Of a stretch of DNA of 64,000 bases, positions 24,470 through 37,168 are shown one piece after another. The position numbers and the translations under genes are program-made. The number at the start of each line of letters is the position of its first letter. The first letter of the stretch is position 1. The stretch covers positions 185,327 through 249,326 of the forward strand of contig RCSZ01000026.1 in the NCBI GenBank assembly GCA_014898425.1. The letters run 5' to 3'. The notes beneath the pieces are model-generated. The model saw nothing but the letters and a program-made list of their open reading frames with translations. It was not told the DNA's origin and did not search any database. The stretch comes from Botryotinia globosa (lineage: Eukaryota; Ascomycota; Leotiomycetes; Helotiales; Sclerotiniaceae).

Positions 24470-27400
24470 ATGAATTGGAAAGATTTCAAAGAATATATAT
24501 ATAATACAATCATAAACAAAGAATTCCAACAACAATTATTAATTTAGAAAATAATATATATTAGACAAAAAAAGAGTGAAACAATGAATGTTTTTGTTAC
24601 TTATTTAAAAAGATTAAAAAAAGATATCGATTTAGAAACGGATAATATTTGGAAGAAGAGGCTCCTATCGGAGTTTTTATTTAAAATAATTCAAAGAATA
24701 ATCAAATCCCCACAACAACCCGAAACACATAGTAATCTTATAAAATAAACTTATAAATTAAAAAATGTAAACAAACTATATTGAAAATCCAAAATTGAGG
24801 AATTATATTGTAATTGAAAATATAACCAATCCCCAATCCAAAATAAAAACTTTTACAAATATTTTTATTGAAAAGCTAATAAATCCATAAATACAGATAA
24901 TAAAAACTAAGGATTGAATCAATCCTCAAGATACACTTCAAATAAAACCAATAAATCTTCCGTTTATTTATCACATACAAATCGCATGCAAACAATCCAA
25001 TACTATCAATATCAACAAAAAAAACATTATATTATCTATTATTAAAGATTTCAAATATATAAATATTATAACAAAAATCATAATAAAACTAACTACTCAC
25101 AAAATAATAAATCTTCCAAATCTATTTATACAAAAAATATTTAGATTTAATAATAATAATAAATATTCTGTTAATACTAAATCTTCAAAAAGAAAAACAA
25201 ATAATATTTATAATTATAATAACCTTTAATATAAAAAGTAAATCAATAATATTCCGATACCTTATTAACTTAGGGATATAAGTTAATATTATTTAATAAA
25301 ACAAATATATCAAATAGAATTAGAAACCTTTTTAAAAAGAAACCTTGTTTGTATCTGCAAATAATATCACAATAGTATTATATAAAAACTATATTTTTCC
25401 TATTGAAATAAAAGATATTCAAAGAGAATAAAGAATTTATATTTACAAATTCATATCAATAATATTAGATTTACCCCGAATAAATACAATCCTAGGTTTC
25501 CTTTAACTATAAAAAATTAATTTTAATATCAATTAAAAATCGATATCATTTTAATATTGATTCTAAATTGATAATTTAAAAATAATTCCAATAAAAGAGT
25601 TTTATAAAAAAATAAAGAATAAAATTCAAATTTTTGTAATATTTCTAAAAAACCAAATGTTATTTTAAAAAAACAAAGATAGCTATTTAATATTTACATT
25701 TTCCCCACTTATTATTTCTAAAGAATTTAAGAAATACAAGAATATCTTTTTAAAAAACAAAAATAATCTCTTACCTAATTACCACCCGATAAAACATTGT
25801 ATTGATTTTGAATTCGATTCAATATTTCCTTGGGGTTTAATTTATACCCTATCAAAATAAAAATCTATAATATTATAAAAATATCTAAACGAATATCAAA
25901 AAAAAAAATAAATAAAACAATCTATTAACTTTACAAAAATATTAATTATATTTATTCTTAAAAAAGGGGAAGGTTATCGATTATGTATTGATTACAAAGA
26001 ATTAAATTGAATCATAAAAAAAAACAGAACCCCCTTATCCCTTATCAACAAATCCTTAGATTGTTTCCAATAAGGTATTATATTTATCAAGTTAGATTTA
26101 AGAGATATATACCACTGTATTTGTATTTAAATAGAAAACAAATGGAAGATGGTGTTTTGTATGTGATATAATTAGTATAAATATAAAATAATATCTTTTG
26201 GTTTGATTAATATTTTAGTTATATTTTAGATATATATAAATTAAGTATTAACAAGTTTAGCGGATAATATTTATATAATATATTTTAACAATATTCTTAT
26301 TTACTTCAAAAACCAAGTTATATATATAACGAATATTCGAAAAATCCTTATACAATTCTTTGAATATAAACTTTACGTCAAACTAAAGAAATATATCTTC
26401 TATATTAATAAAATTGAATTTTTAAGTTTTGTTGTTTTAGTTGTGGGTGTAATTATAAAACCCAGTTAGATTTAAATTATTATTGAATAATCTATACCAA
26501 ATAATTTGAAAAACATACAAATATTCCTTAACTTTACAAACTTCTATCACTGGTTTATCAAAGTCTATTCAACAATAATCTATGATATAACTATATTAAC
26601 AAAAAACATCTATAAAAAGAAAATAATAATAATATTCAAATAAACAAATGAAACCCAAAAGATATTTGAAATATTAAAAAAAGTTTTTATCTCGATTCCT
26701 ATCCTTCAATACTTTAATCTATTATTTCATATAATATTCGAAACCAATACATTGATATTTATATTAAATTATATATTGTTTCAACTATTCTTTAAAAGAA
26801 TTTCAAAAACATTAATCAAATAATAATATTCCATTACATTTTATTTAAAAAAACTAATTTTAGTAGAATAATAATATTTCATTTATAATTAAAAACTATT
26901 AACTATATATATCACTTTTATAAAATAATACTACTATATAATAAATAATTGATATATTATTGTAATTATATCGAACTATAATATATTTTAACACTTTATA
27001 ACAAAAAAAAACCTGAATAACTAATAAGCTAAATAAATTGAAATTTTAATAATATACAATTTCGAGATAAAGTATAAAACAAGAAAACTAAATCCTATTA
27101 ACAAATTATTGTATCACCCAAACTATACAACAAATACAAAAAACATCAATAATATGTTATTTATATTTCAAAATAAATTGAAAAACAAATCAATAATAAT
27201 AGAATTATTTCAAAATATTTCCATTGAAAAAACGGAGTTTTTGTGTAATATTATAAACCTTTTACAAAGGAAAGGGTGTGGTTTGTTATTCCATAAATAA
27301 TTATATTTATTAATTGAAATTGATTGCAAACAATTGATGTTTTGTTGGATAGTTTATATTTTAATAAAAGATAAAATAGTATTCGAATTAGTATTTGAAA

Positions 27401-28800
27401 TAATAAGATTTATTTTATTATGGCTTCAACAAAATAACAATTTTATGAAAAATAAAGAGTATTTAAATCAAAGGTTGTATTCCATTAAAATCGTTTTATT
27501 TTAACAAATAAACACTAATGGGTTTTTTACACACTATAGGAATGTTTATGTATTGTTAGATTTCGTTTTGAGAATAAAAATTCTAAAAGTTTATTATAAT
27601 AATTCTATAAATAGATATTAAAATATTATAAAGATATTTGAATTTTTAAAATCAAAATACTTTTGATTTTTAATAAAAAAAGATATCAAAAGTTATATTC
27701 AGATATATATAATATACCAACAAACCACTATCAAAAGATATAAATTATATAGCGAGTTATAAGCCCTTTCTATATTTTATAATCCTTGAAAAAAGATAAT
27801 TATAAACTTTATTATAGATTTATTTTTATTAAAATCAGGTAAATATATTTATAATATGGTTTTAATAATTATAAATAGGTTTATAAAACTTATTCAATAT
27901 ATTTTTGTAATTAAGTTAATTATATTATCAAAATTAGTATAGATATTGATATAGGGTGTATTCAAAAACTTTAGGGTTTTAAAGGGTATTATTTCAAATA
28001 AAGGATTACAATTTGCAAGTAAATTTTGAAATAGTTTTTTATTTTATTTGAGAATATAATACAAACTTTCAATAATATTTTATTTACAAATTAATAATTA
28101 AACAGAAAGGTAAAATCAGAATCTAATTCATTATATTAACTACTATATCAACTATTATTAAAATGACTAGGTATTACTACTATCACTTATAGAATTTATA
28201 TATAATACAATATAATATAATATTATAAATACTATTTTTTTTCAAATAATATATAAATTTTTATTTACTTTCAATTATATCAACAAGAACACTAATACTA
28301 CAAGGAGAATTCCAGTTATACACAAATAAATCGTTTTATTTAATAAAAAAAGAGAGAAATTCAAAAAATTATAATAAGTAGTTATTAATTATAAAACAAA
28401 TAAAACAAAAAATATAATCTTATATTGATATAATATTAGAAACAAAATAATATTGAATATCTAGAATATTAAACAATTTCGATTGAAAAAGAAGTTTTCA
28501 AATAGATTTATAAACCCCTTTTCAATAATAAATATAAAAACCAATAATCAAGTATACAAACTTAAATTATTATCAATCTATAAAATTCATAATATCTTCT
28601 ACATATCTTTATTAAAATTATAATATAAACGATTAGATATCACAAACCCACCGCCACCAAAAAAAATAAACAATTATCTTGAATATAAAATGAAACGAAT
28701 TATAATACACAAAAAAAGAAAAAGAGGTTTTCAATATTTAATTTGATGGAAGAGCTATTAGTTAGTAGAGAACACATAGGAAGTTTTTTGTAATCTCAAT
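24470..28800 (+). pseudogene. Gypsy-1 gag-pol relic (gag, RT, RNase H, integrase, chromodomain)
   Basis: Domains follow Ty3/Gypsy chromovirus order on the plus strand. Gag has RQKKSETMNVFVTYLKRL (about 24560). The reverse transcriptase start has KLDLRDIYH (about 26090), and the catalytic box reads YFNNILIYFK at 26281-26310 for YLDDILVYS. Integrase has INFIIDLFLLKSGKYIYNMV and ISNKGLQFASKF (27800-28030) for MDFITDLPPS and VSDRGPQFAS. A chromodomain-like EYKMKRIIIHKKRKRGFQYL ends in a stop and W-K-S-Y (28680-28760). The D to N and D/R to N/K losses are G-to-A changes. Stops are everywhere; the longest open piece is 27109-27300. Confidence 0.8.
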
Positions 28801-31121
28801 AATGTAAAAAGAGTATTAAAAGAATACAATAAAAAAGAAAAACTATTAATATAAAATTCGAAAAAAAAGAAAATTATAATATAATAGGATTTTGTTTAGT
28901 ATTTAATAACAAGCTATTTCTTTTTTGAAATTGAGTTTGTTTTTTTTCCTTTTATAATTGTTTGCCTTAACAAAAATAGGGATGTAATCTTTCAGATGTT
29001 GGTATTTTGTAGGCTAATATTAGGTATATCAATTCTTGTTATCATCTTTTATATACCTTTAAAATTAATTTATAAATTTCAGAATCAATATTAACAAAAT
29101 TCTTGTTAGAATTAGATTTGTGAAATTAATGTTAAGCTTTCTATAATACTTTATTCTTTGCAAAAGTTTTCCTTGAATCAATATACAAATGATATTGGGG
29201 AATTGTTATTATATCAATATAGCTAGGGGATTTTATAGTAGAATTAGATTTTCAATGTTATTATTCCAGAAAGTTTGATGGGGAAAAAGGATGTTTAAAG
29301 TCAATAGTATTTATTTCGTTGTTATTATATATTTCTTTTGTATTTAATAAAGTAACTTTATTTTTAATTACATTTGTATTATTATTTTCGGAGTTTTGGA
29401 AGTCTTTTTTTTCAATATCATTATCGTATTGATTTGGTGATAATAAAGTGATTATAGTCTACAATCTTTTGAATTAATGGTTAGGATTTTTATTGATTCG
29501 ACAAAGCTTTTTAAAAGAATCTGTTTAATTATTAGATTTTTTTATATAAACTTTTTAATCGGAATAAAAAGTTTTCAAACCAAAAAACAAATCTTTTTTG
29601 GGATTAGGAATCCAATAACTAGATATTGGTATATTACTAGAAATAGGTAATAGGGTTTTATATTGAATAACTTAAAAAATCTTACAAACAAAAAAAGGAA
29701 TAAAAGAAGTTGAATAATGAAATATAATTAGCAAATCAATAATAACTTTGCAATATATTATATATAATACACTTCAAATGCCATTCTTGAATCGAAATAT
29801 AATAATTATATACAAAAAGATAACAGAAATTTGATAAAAAACCTAAAAACCCTTATTATTTATTTTCTCATCTTCATTTTAATATTTATCACTACTCAAT
29901 CCAAAAAAAGAAAAAGATACTTTAAAAGATTTAATTCTATACCTTTTGTATAATATACAATAAATACAAAAAAAAAAAACATTTAGTGTTTTATAAATGA
30001 TTTAAAAAAAAATAGAGTTTGATATTTTTGTTATTATAAAAAACATATTGGATTTTGTAAATATAAATACAAAAGATATAAAAACCACAGATATTACAAA
30101 TACAAAGATTGGAAATAGTATAATTGGAATATCTATAAAAATTATATAAGGATATATCATAGAAGCAAGAAATTTATTTTTGTGATTTGAATCTACCAAA
30201 AAAATAAGATTAATAATAGATCTTGATACAATAATATCCAAAGAAAACAAAACATTTTACATTTTCAAAAAATATTAACAAAATATATTTGAAATCTAAA
30301 CAATAGATAATCTATTATGAAACAATAAGAATCCACAAAGCGTTTTATTAAATCACCAAATCAATCCAGTTTATTAATTATTAAAAGATTTAGTTTTTTT
30401 ATTGATTAAAGTTTATAAATATTTTTTTGTTTAACCTTCTTATATAAAAAAACCTTTATACTTTTCATATATCATTCCTTTTATCGAATCATAACATCAT
30501 TGCTTACTTTCTTTACAACATTATCCTTAAAAGCAGTATTGTAATATATATAGTTTTGATATATAAAATTAATATCGGGAATATATTAATTCGGTATTGG
30601 TATATAAAGCTTCTTTTGATAACAATAATAATTATAGAGGGCAAGAAAACCATTTTCAAAATGATAAAATTTATTAGTTAAAATATTAGTGATATATTTA
30701 GAATAATGTAGATAAATAGGAATAATTAAATTTGGTAAACCAATAATAGAATATGATATAATAAATGGAATATTATTAGGTGGGGAAACAGTCATAACAA
30801 ATTGTATATTAATTAGAAAGGATATATTATCGAAATAATTATATTATTTAAAAAAAAGGATTAATCTTATAAGGCATTCAATGATTTGTTGATGAGGTGG
30901 TGAGATGTATAAGGAATGCTATATTTACTATTTCAATTATTTGTAGTATAAAAAGTATAGAAATTTCTTTTCTTTTATTTTTTACAAAAACACAAAAATA
31001 CTTTTAATTTTATTTTTATAATAATCAAGATTTGTAGGTAATATGATAAGAGATTACTTTTTATTTTATAAAATATAAACAAATCATTTTTTAAAATATA
31101 AAATACAAAAAGAAAAAGTTC
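28801..31121 (+). other. Long 3' region of Gypsy-1, no identified gene
   Basis: About 2.3 kb between the chromodomain and the 3' LTR, also present in the second copy (about 600-2245 plus 8846-9495). Minus-strand open stretches at 30002-30250 (hydrophobic) and 30586-30795 (starting MTVSPPNNIPFII) are unidentified; they could be an antisense gene or RIP artefacts. The Gypsy-2 empty site lies near 30470. Confidence 0.5.
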
Positions 31122-31396
31122 TATTAAGGTTATAAGATTATAAATCACATAAAATCATGTGGTGGGAAATCTTTGAGTTTTTTTTGTATTACAAACTTTT
31201 TTGTTTTAAAATATTTTATAAATCCCTTTCTTTTTCAAGATATTTTGAAGATCTAATCTCTAATCTTAAACCTTTGTATTGAAGTCAATCCGCTAGGTAT
31301 AAAATTATATACTTTCAATAGTTTTAGAGAAGTAATAAAAAGTCTTATTCCAAAAATATATCTAAAGTTGATTCATTGCTATTCTCTATTCTAACA
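31122..31396 (+). repeat. Gypsy-1 3' LTR (275 bp)
   Basis: Starts TATTAAGGTTATAAG, where the 5' LTR has TGTCAAGGTCACAAG, and ends CTATTCTAACA. It is followed by the TSD ATAAA. Confidence 0.85.
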
Positions 31397-32380
31397 ATAA
31401 AAGTTATTAATAATATTATTAGATTCAATGGATTAATATTTATTTTATTTATTTTATTTATTGTCGATATTTTCTTTTATATTATTAAAAATAATCCTTT
31501 AATATTAATTATTTTATAATAAATAATAGTAATTTCTAAAGTTATAATAAAGATTTAAAAAATTTATGGTCTTATAAAAAAAGTTATAAATATATATAAT
31601 AGATTTTCAATTATTATGTTTTATAATTTATGATTGAATAATAATATTTTAGTTTAAAAGAGGGTAATAATATTATTTCAGAAAAGTAGAAAGAATCTTT
31701 TTTTTTGATATAGATAATGAAATATATATATTTAATTTATCTTATAGATTTATGAAATTTAGATTTATATTAATAAGATTTTATTATCAAATTAATTAAA
31801 TCAATTAAATTAAATTAATCAAATTAATCAAACTAATCAAACTAATCAAACTAATCAAATTAATTAAATTAATCAAATTAATCAAATTAATCAAATTAAT
31901 CAAATTAATCAAATTAATCAAATTAATCAAATTAATCAAATTAATCAAATTAATCAAATTAATCAAATTAATCAAATTAATCAAATTAATCAAATTAATC
32001 AAATCGATTATATTCTAGATTATCTTATTAGATCTAAAATAATTTTATTAAAATCTAATAAATTCATATTATTTGTTTTTGATACATCAATTATATATAC
32101 TACAAATCTTAAAGAATCTCTTTTAAATTTATTCAAAAATAATCAAATACTTATATTAATACTTTTTTTTATAAATAATTATATCTTAAATTCAAGTTTA
32201 TATACTAGCCGTCGGGGAAAAAGAATTTTTCAGACCATGGATTCATAGAAGCTTTTTCTCTTATTTCTTTAATTTTTATAAAAGCTAACCCCCAAACCCC
32301 CGATCCTTGCTACACTCAAGGTTTAGTTATAAATAATAATGATCTACTTATATAAGGAATTGCAATTATTCTTCAATGAT
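31397..32380. other. AT-rich spacer containing a 9-bp minisatellite
   Basis: No gene. The only structured part is the AATTAATCA tandem array listed separately. A patch at about 32204-32340 is less AT-rich, starts near GCCGTCGGGGAAAAAG (slightly like the Fot-like TIR at 37169), and may be a truncated transposon end. Confidence 0.5.
31801..32004. repeat. Minisatellite, 9-bp unit AATTAATCA, about 22 copies
   Basis: Nearly uniform 9-bp tandem repeat with a few C/T variants. It creates a spurious minus-strand frame of Asn-Leu-Ile repeats. Confidence 0.95.
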
Positions 32381-32505
32381 ATTAGAGGCCTGTGATCCCT
32401 CAAACCCCTTGCTTTTTAAGAAAATATTATATAATTATATTTATAATTATAAAAATCTAAAAAGAAAAGTTTTATTGAAAGCTTACAAGCGAAGTCGGTT
32501 TATCT
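32381..32505 (+). repeat. Inverted repeat copy A (125 bp)
   Basis: Reverse complement of 38349-38472 with scattered differences. Shared words include CCCCTTGCTTTTT and GAAGTCGGTTTATCT. The partner lies inside the Fot-like element, so these are two insertions of one unknown repeat or ends of a broken element. Confidence 0.8.
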
Positions 32506-33118
32506 TTTTTATTTAGATTTTTTTAATTTTATTTAGATTTTTTAATTTTATTCAGGTTTTAATGAGTTATTTTATATCAGATCATTAATTATATTATTAA
32601 ATTATAAAAAGCTATAATATTAAAATAATTTTTATCAATATTAGATCAATTATATTCAATATAAACCTCTTTTAATTGATTATATAAACTTTAATTATAT
32701 TTTTACTATTTCAACTTTAATCTTTCATAAAAACCTTAGTTTTAAAGCTAATAATATAAAAAATATATTATTTAAAAGTCTTTAATCCCTTATATATAGT
32801 TACTACTTTTTTTTTTCAATTTATATTAGTTTAAATAAACTGATTCAAAAGATTCTATTATTAATTCAATTATAATACTAAGAATATTATAAAAGATTTA
32901 TAACTAATCAAATAACCCAACCAGAAAAACTAAATTTCAATTAATAGAAAGTTTTGTATATTATTTATAACTAATCAAAGAGAATCTTATATATGTTAAT
33001 TGATAAATTTGCTATAATTATAGAGATATATAATTATATAATACATAAGTACAAAAAAACTTGACTTGCTTTTACGAATCCATAAAATTAATACCCTGAT
33101 TGTCTTATTATTAATTTT
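32506..33118. other. AT-rich sequence, probably decayed Copia
   Basis: No clear coding signal. It directly precedes the Copia reverse transcriptase at 33119 and may be its decayed upstream part. A tandem TTTTATTTAGATTTTT-like run occurs at 32505-32555. Confidence 0.4.
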
Positions 33119-35090
33119 ATGAATCTAATTATATATAAAGAATTTAGAAAAAAAGAGATTAATAAACTAATAGCTAAAAGTATATTCGAGATTATATTAT
33201 TATTAAATATTCTTATAAGAATATACATTTTTAAATTACAATTTATTAATAAGATTAAAAATAAAGATATAAATACTAAATTTTGTAAATTAACATTAAT
33301 TATTTCAATATATAATAATTCAATAATTTTATTAATATATATTAATATTATTAATTATAACTATTCAAAGAAATAGTATAAATATATATTTAGTTTATAT
33401 CAAATCTATATTATATTTTTATGTTTATATTCTAAAGGAAATAAATCTATTAATTAATATAATTCTATTTATTATTAAATTATTATATAATATTTTAAAA
33501 CCAGAAGATCATAAATTTAGAATATATTATATTTATTATTATAAGAAATTAAAAATATAATAATTTATATATAATCTTTGTTTTTATTATATTAATAACA
33601 AAAGAATTAAATTTAATATTATAAAATTTCAAATAAATAATATATCTATTATTAAGAATAATATTTTCAAATAGATTAAGAATAAGTAATTCAAGTAAAT
33701 CGGCTTTATAATTAAAGATTATAAAGAATTAATTTACAATTATTTATTAAAATTTAGTAATATTATTTTTACTTTTCAAAACAATAATATTTATTTCAAT
33801 TAGAAAAATTAATATAATAATCTACAATTTGTTTTTATAGAATTTATAGATATTCATAGAATATATAGTAAAATCCGAAAATATATTTTTATATATAATC
33901 AATATATTATATAATGAGCTTGTAAAATATATATTATAATTATATATTAATCTAAAGTATTTTTCAATCTATCAATAATTACAAAATAATATAATCTAAT
34001 AAAAACGATATTTTAATATTAGATAGATATATCAAATAACAGAAAGAGAATTTATTAAAAGATTGAATTATATATTATTTAATTTGAATTCATTCAAAAT
34101 TATTATTTTTATTAATATTCTTTTTACAAATAATAAAGATTATTTATTTCAAATAGATTATTTGATTATTATAATAAATAAATATAATAATAATATTATT
34201 ATTTATTAATTATTTATTAAGTATAAGAAAATTATATATAGTATTTTAATATTCGAATTATATGGATTAGTTTAGAGATTTAATATTAATATAATAATTA
34301 TTTTTATAGTTAATGTTATTTTTAATAAAGAGATTCTATTAGTTTTATATATTGATTTAAAGTTATTATATGATTTGTTTATCAAATTAAATATAATTAG
34401 TGAAAAGAGATTAATGATTAATATTATAGTATTATATCAATTCTATAAAAGAAAAAAAACTATTGAAGTTGTATAAATTGATAATTTAATTAATTTAGTT
34501 GATATAATAATAAAGGGAAAGTTGTCACGTGCATAGAAACTAATAGAAGTCATAAGCTTTATTATTATATCACATATACAATCTGATTAAAAGACAGAGT
34601 ATCAAAGATTAGAAGTGAATATCGTTCTGGGATCTCTAATTAAAGCTTACTTAATTGAAAATAGATTTTTTTATTAAGAAGTAGATCAAAGACAAAGATA
34701 CATCTACTTAATAATTGGATATTCTGAATTTATTAGTAATTATTGATTATTAATAGTACGAATATTAGATAATATAGTTGTATTATAAATCATATAATTA
34801 ATTATATAAATAAATATACTCTATGATTAATCTTTTCGGGAAAAAAAAAGGGGAGATCTATTAGAATATATATATAGTAAGTAATAAGCTATTAAAATTC
34901 AATCCCTAATATTATATCTTTTTAGATCAGATTGTATACATAACATAGTGATAAAACTTACTTCTATTCGTTTTTATACACATAACAAAAGCTATATTAG
35001 GTTTTTATTGATTTAATTAATATAAATAAAATTGATATTAAGGTAATAAAATAGATGGAAAAAGAATATAGAAGGGATTGATTTTCTTAA
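33119..35090 (+). pseudogene. Copia-A reverse transcriptase and RNase H relic
   Basis: The open stretch 33119-33376 (MNLIIYKEFRKKEINKLIAK, then KFCKLTLIISIYNNS) corresponds to the start of Copia reverse transcriptase (KxRLVVQGYND type). Downstream, about 34120-34520, RNase H words follow: FTNNKDYLFQIDYLIIMINK, ILIFELYGLV, VLYIDLKLLYDLFIKL and EKRLMINIIVLYQFY. The frame resumes after TRIM1 (34523-34987) with the typical C-terminal tail of Copia pol (LININ KIDIKVIK). Numerous stops. Confidence 0.75.
34523..34987. mobile_element. TRIM1: 465-bp element with inverted terminal repeats, in Copia-A
   Basis: The left end TGTCACGTGCATAGAAAC and the right end, read inward, TGTTATGTGTATAAAAAC are related to the 143-bp LTRs of TRIM2. 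They are flanked by AAAGT (34518-34522) and AAAGC (34988-34992), a 5-bp duplication with one C/T change. The interior (about 34640-34860) matches the inverted interior of TRIM2 (36938-37160). It interrupts Copia-A RNase H. No coding capacity. Confidence 0.7.
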
Positions 35091-35500
35091 TAAGAGGTGA
35101 TTGTATTGAAGTAATAAAAAAGAGTTTTGAGTATATGAATAAAGAGAATTTATTTCAAAGGAATCATTTAAATATAATGGTAATTATATTGAAAAGATTA
35201 AGTGAATATAAAAGAGATTAGTTTTTTTAATAGTATTTATATAAGGTCTATTACTTTTCTATTTAACTAGCTTTTTTAAATAGAATACAATTAGATATAT
35301 AGAATCTACATTACATGGGTACTATGTTTTCCGTATCTTTCTCGAACCAATATTAATTCTTTATTTCTTTAAAGCTGTATCGGATCAAAAACTTCGTTAA
35401 GCGATAATCATATGATTTGTTCGTATAATAGGCTAATATTAGATTGAATGTTTTTAATATATATATATATTATGTGATTTTTAATTTAAAACAATAATTA
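35091..35500. other. Junction between Copia-A and Copia-B
   Basis: No gene. 35290-35430 is less AT-rich (for example CCGTATCTTTCTCGAACC, AACTTCGTTAAGCG) and may be part of an LTR of either element, but no partner copy is in the window. Confidence 0.4.
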
Positions 35501-37168
35501 TAATTTAAAAAAAAGCTTTATATTAATAATACAAGAATCATTTCTTTTTTAATTGATAGAAAATTAAAAATGTTATTATAAAAAGTATATTATATTTCTA
35601 ATATAGTTTTTATTCTTATTAATTTAAATGAAATAATTTAAAAAGAATAAACTAATTATATTATTCTTTTGAAAAATAAAATCAATATTATTCATAAAGA
35701 AAACCTAATATATAAATTATAACATTATAATTAATCAATATATATTATTTTAACTTTAAAATCTATTTGAAATATTTGAAAAACATAGATATCTTTACAA
35801 TTGAAAGAAATTAATTGAAAATCAAATTTATTATCAAATACAGTCAATTCAAATTTAATCTATAAGAAATTAAATTATAAAAATAAAAATAAAAGTTATA
35901 TTATAAAATTCTTCAATGTTTAATTAATTAAAACCAAATCTGATTAAAAGATATATAAATTCAATAAGTTTCATTAAAAAATAAATAAAAAATCCTTGAA
36001 AATCTCTAAAACAAACTTTGAATTCGAAAAACTCGGTTTAGATATAATTAGATCTTTTAAAATTTTAAAAACTAAAAGTTCGAAATACTTTTTAACATTT
36101 TCCAATAGAATTATTAAAACTATTTGAATATATTTTATTGAATTTGAATTAGAAACTTCAAATATTTTAGTATAATTTTATAATTTAATTAGAAATTAAT
36201 TTGATATTAATATCAAAATAACAATAACCCTTTCTTTCAAATAAATAATAAGATTTTATTCGAAATTATAGAATTATATCTAAATATATTTATTTGTATA
36301 TTTATTTTCGATTAAAATAATTAAAATATTAAATAAATATATAATAAAAAATTAATTTATTCAATTAAAGAAAAAAAGATAATATTTATTTATAATTATA
36401 TCTAATCAAAATTAATATTTATATTAAAAATGAAATAGATAATAGTTTTATTAATAATTTATTGTTCTAATTAATATATAATAAAAAACTTAATTTAAAT
36501 TATATTAAAAGTCTAGAATCTTTTACTTATATTAATAATAATAAAGAAATTTGTAATAAAATAAATAAATTTTCGAATCCAAGAAGATATATTAATAGAC
36601 TTTGGTTTAATAAATTATTATTTAGTTTATATATTAATTAACAAATAAATAATTAATTTAAAAAATATTAAAATTTAAAAAGATTATATATATTCCAATA
36701 AATATAAAAATGAAGATTTAAATTATTAAAAAAAGAAAAACTTGAATTGTAATCTATTTAAAAAAAAAATATTAATATCGATAAATATCAAATTTGTTAC
36801 ATGCATAGAACCAATATATATGAAACTAATAGAAGTTGTAAACTTTACTACTATACCACACATACAATCTAATCATAAAAAACACAATATTAGGAATTGA
36901 AATCCTAACAGCTTACTATTATATATATATCCTAATAGAACTCCCCTCTTTTATTCTTTTCGTTCTAAAAAAGCTAATAATTATAAAGAATATTTATTTA
37001 TATAATTAATTATATAATATATAATACTACAATTATATTATTTAATATTCTCATCATTAAAAGCAATTATTAATAAATTCAGAATATCCAATCATTAAAC
37101 AAATATATCCTCACCTCTGACCCACTTTTTATTCAGAAAATCTATTCCAAATCAAACAAGCTCTAATA

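Larger units (their letters stand above)
13375..31396 (+). mobile_element. Gypsy-1 chromovirus, 7.8 kb net, carrying a 10.2-kb insertion
   Basis: The ends are TGTCAAGG at 13375 and ...CTAACA at 31396, flanked by the 5-bp duplication ATAAA (13370-13374 and 31397-31401). The 5' LTR is split into 13375-13478 and 23690-23860; the pieces add up to 275 bp, exactly the length of the 3' LTR at 31122-31396. Between the pieces sits the element at 13479-23681. Gag, reverse transcriptase, integrase and chromodomain follow on the plus strand, all disabled by RIP. Confidence 0.85.

Noticed and set aside
31805..32002. A minus-strand frame of Asn-Leu-Ile repeats.
   Set aside because: Produced by the 9-bp AATTAATCA minisatellite; not a protein.
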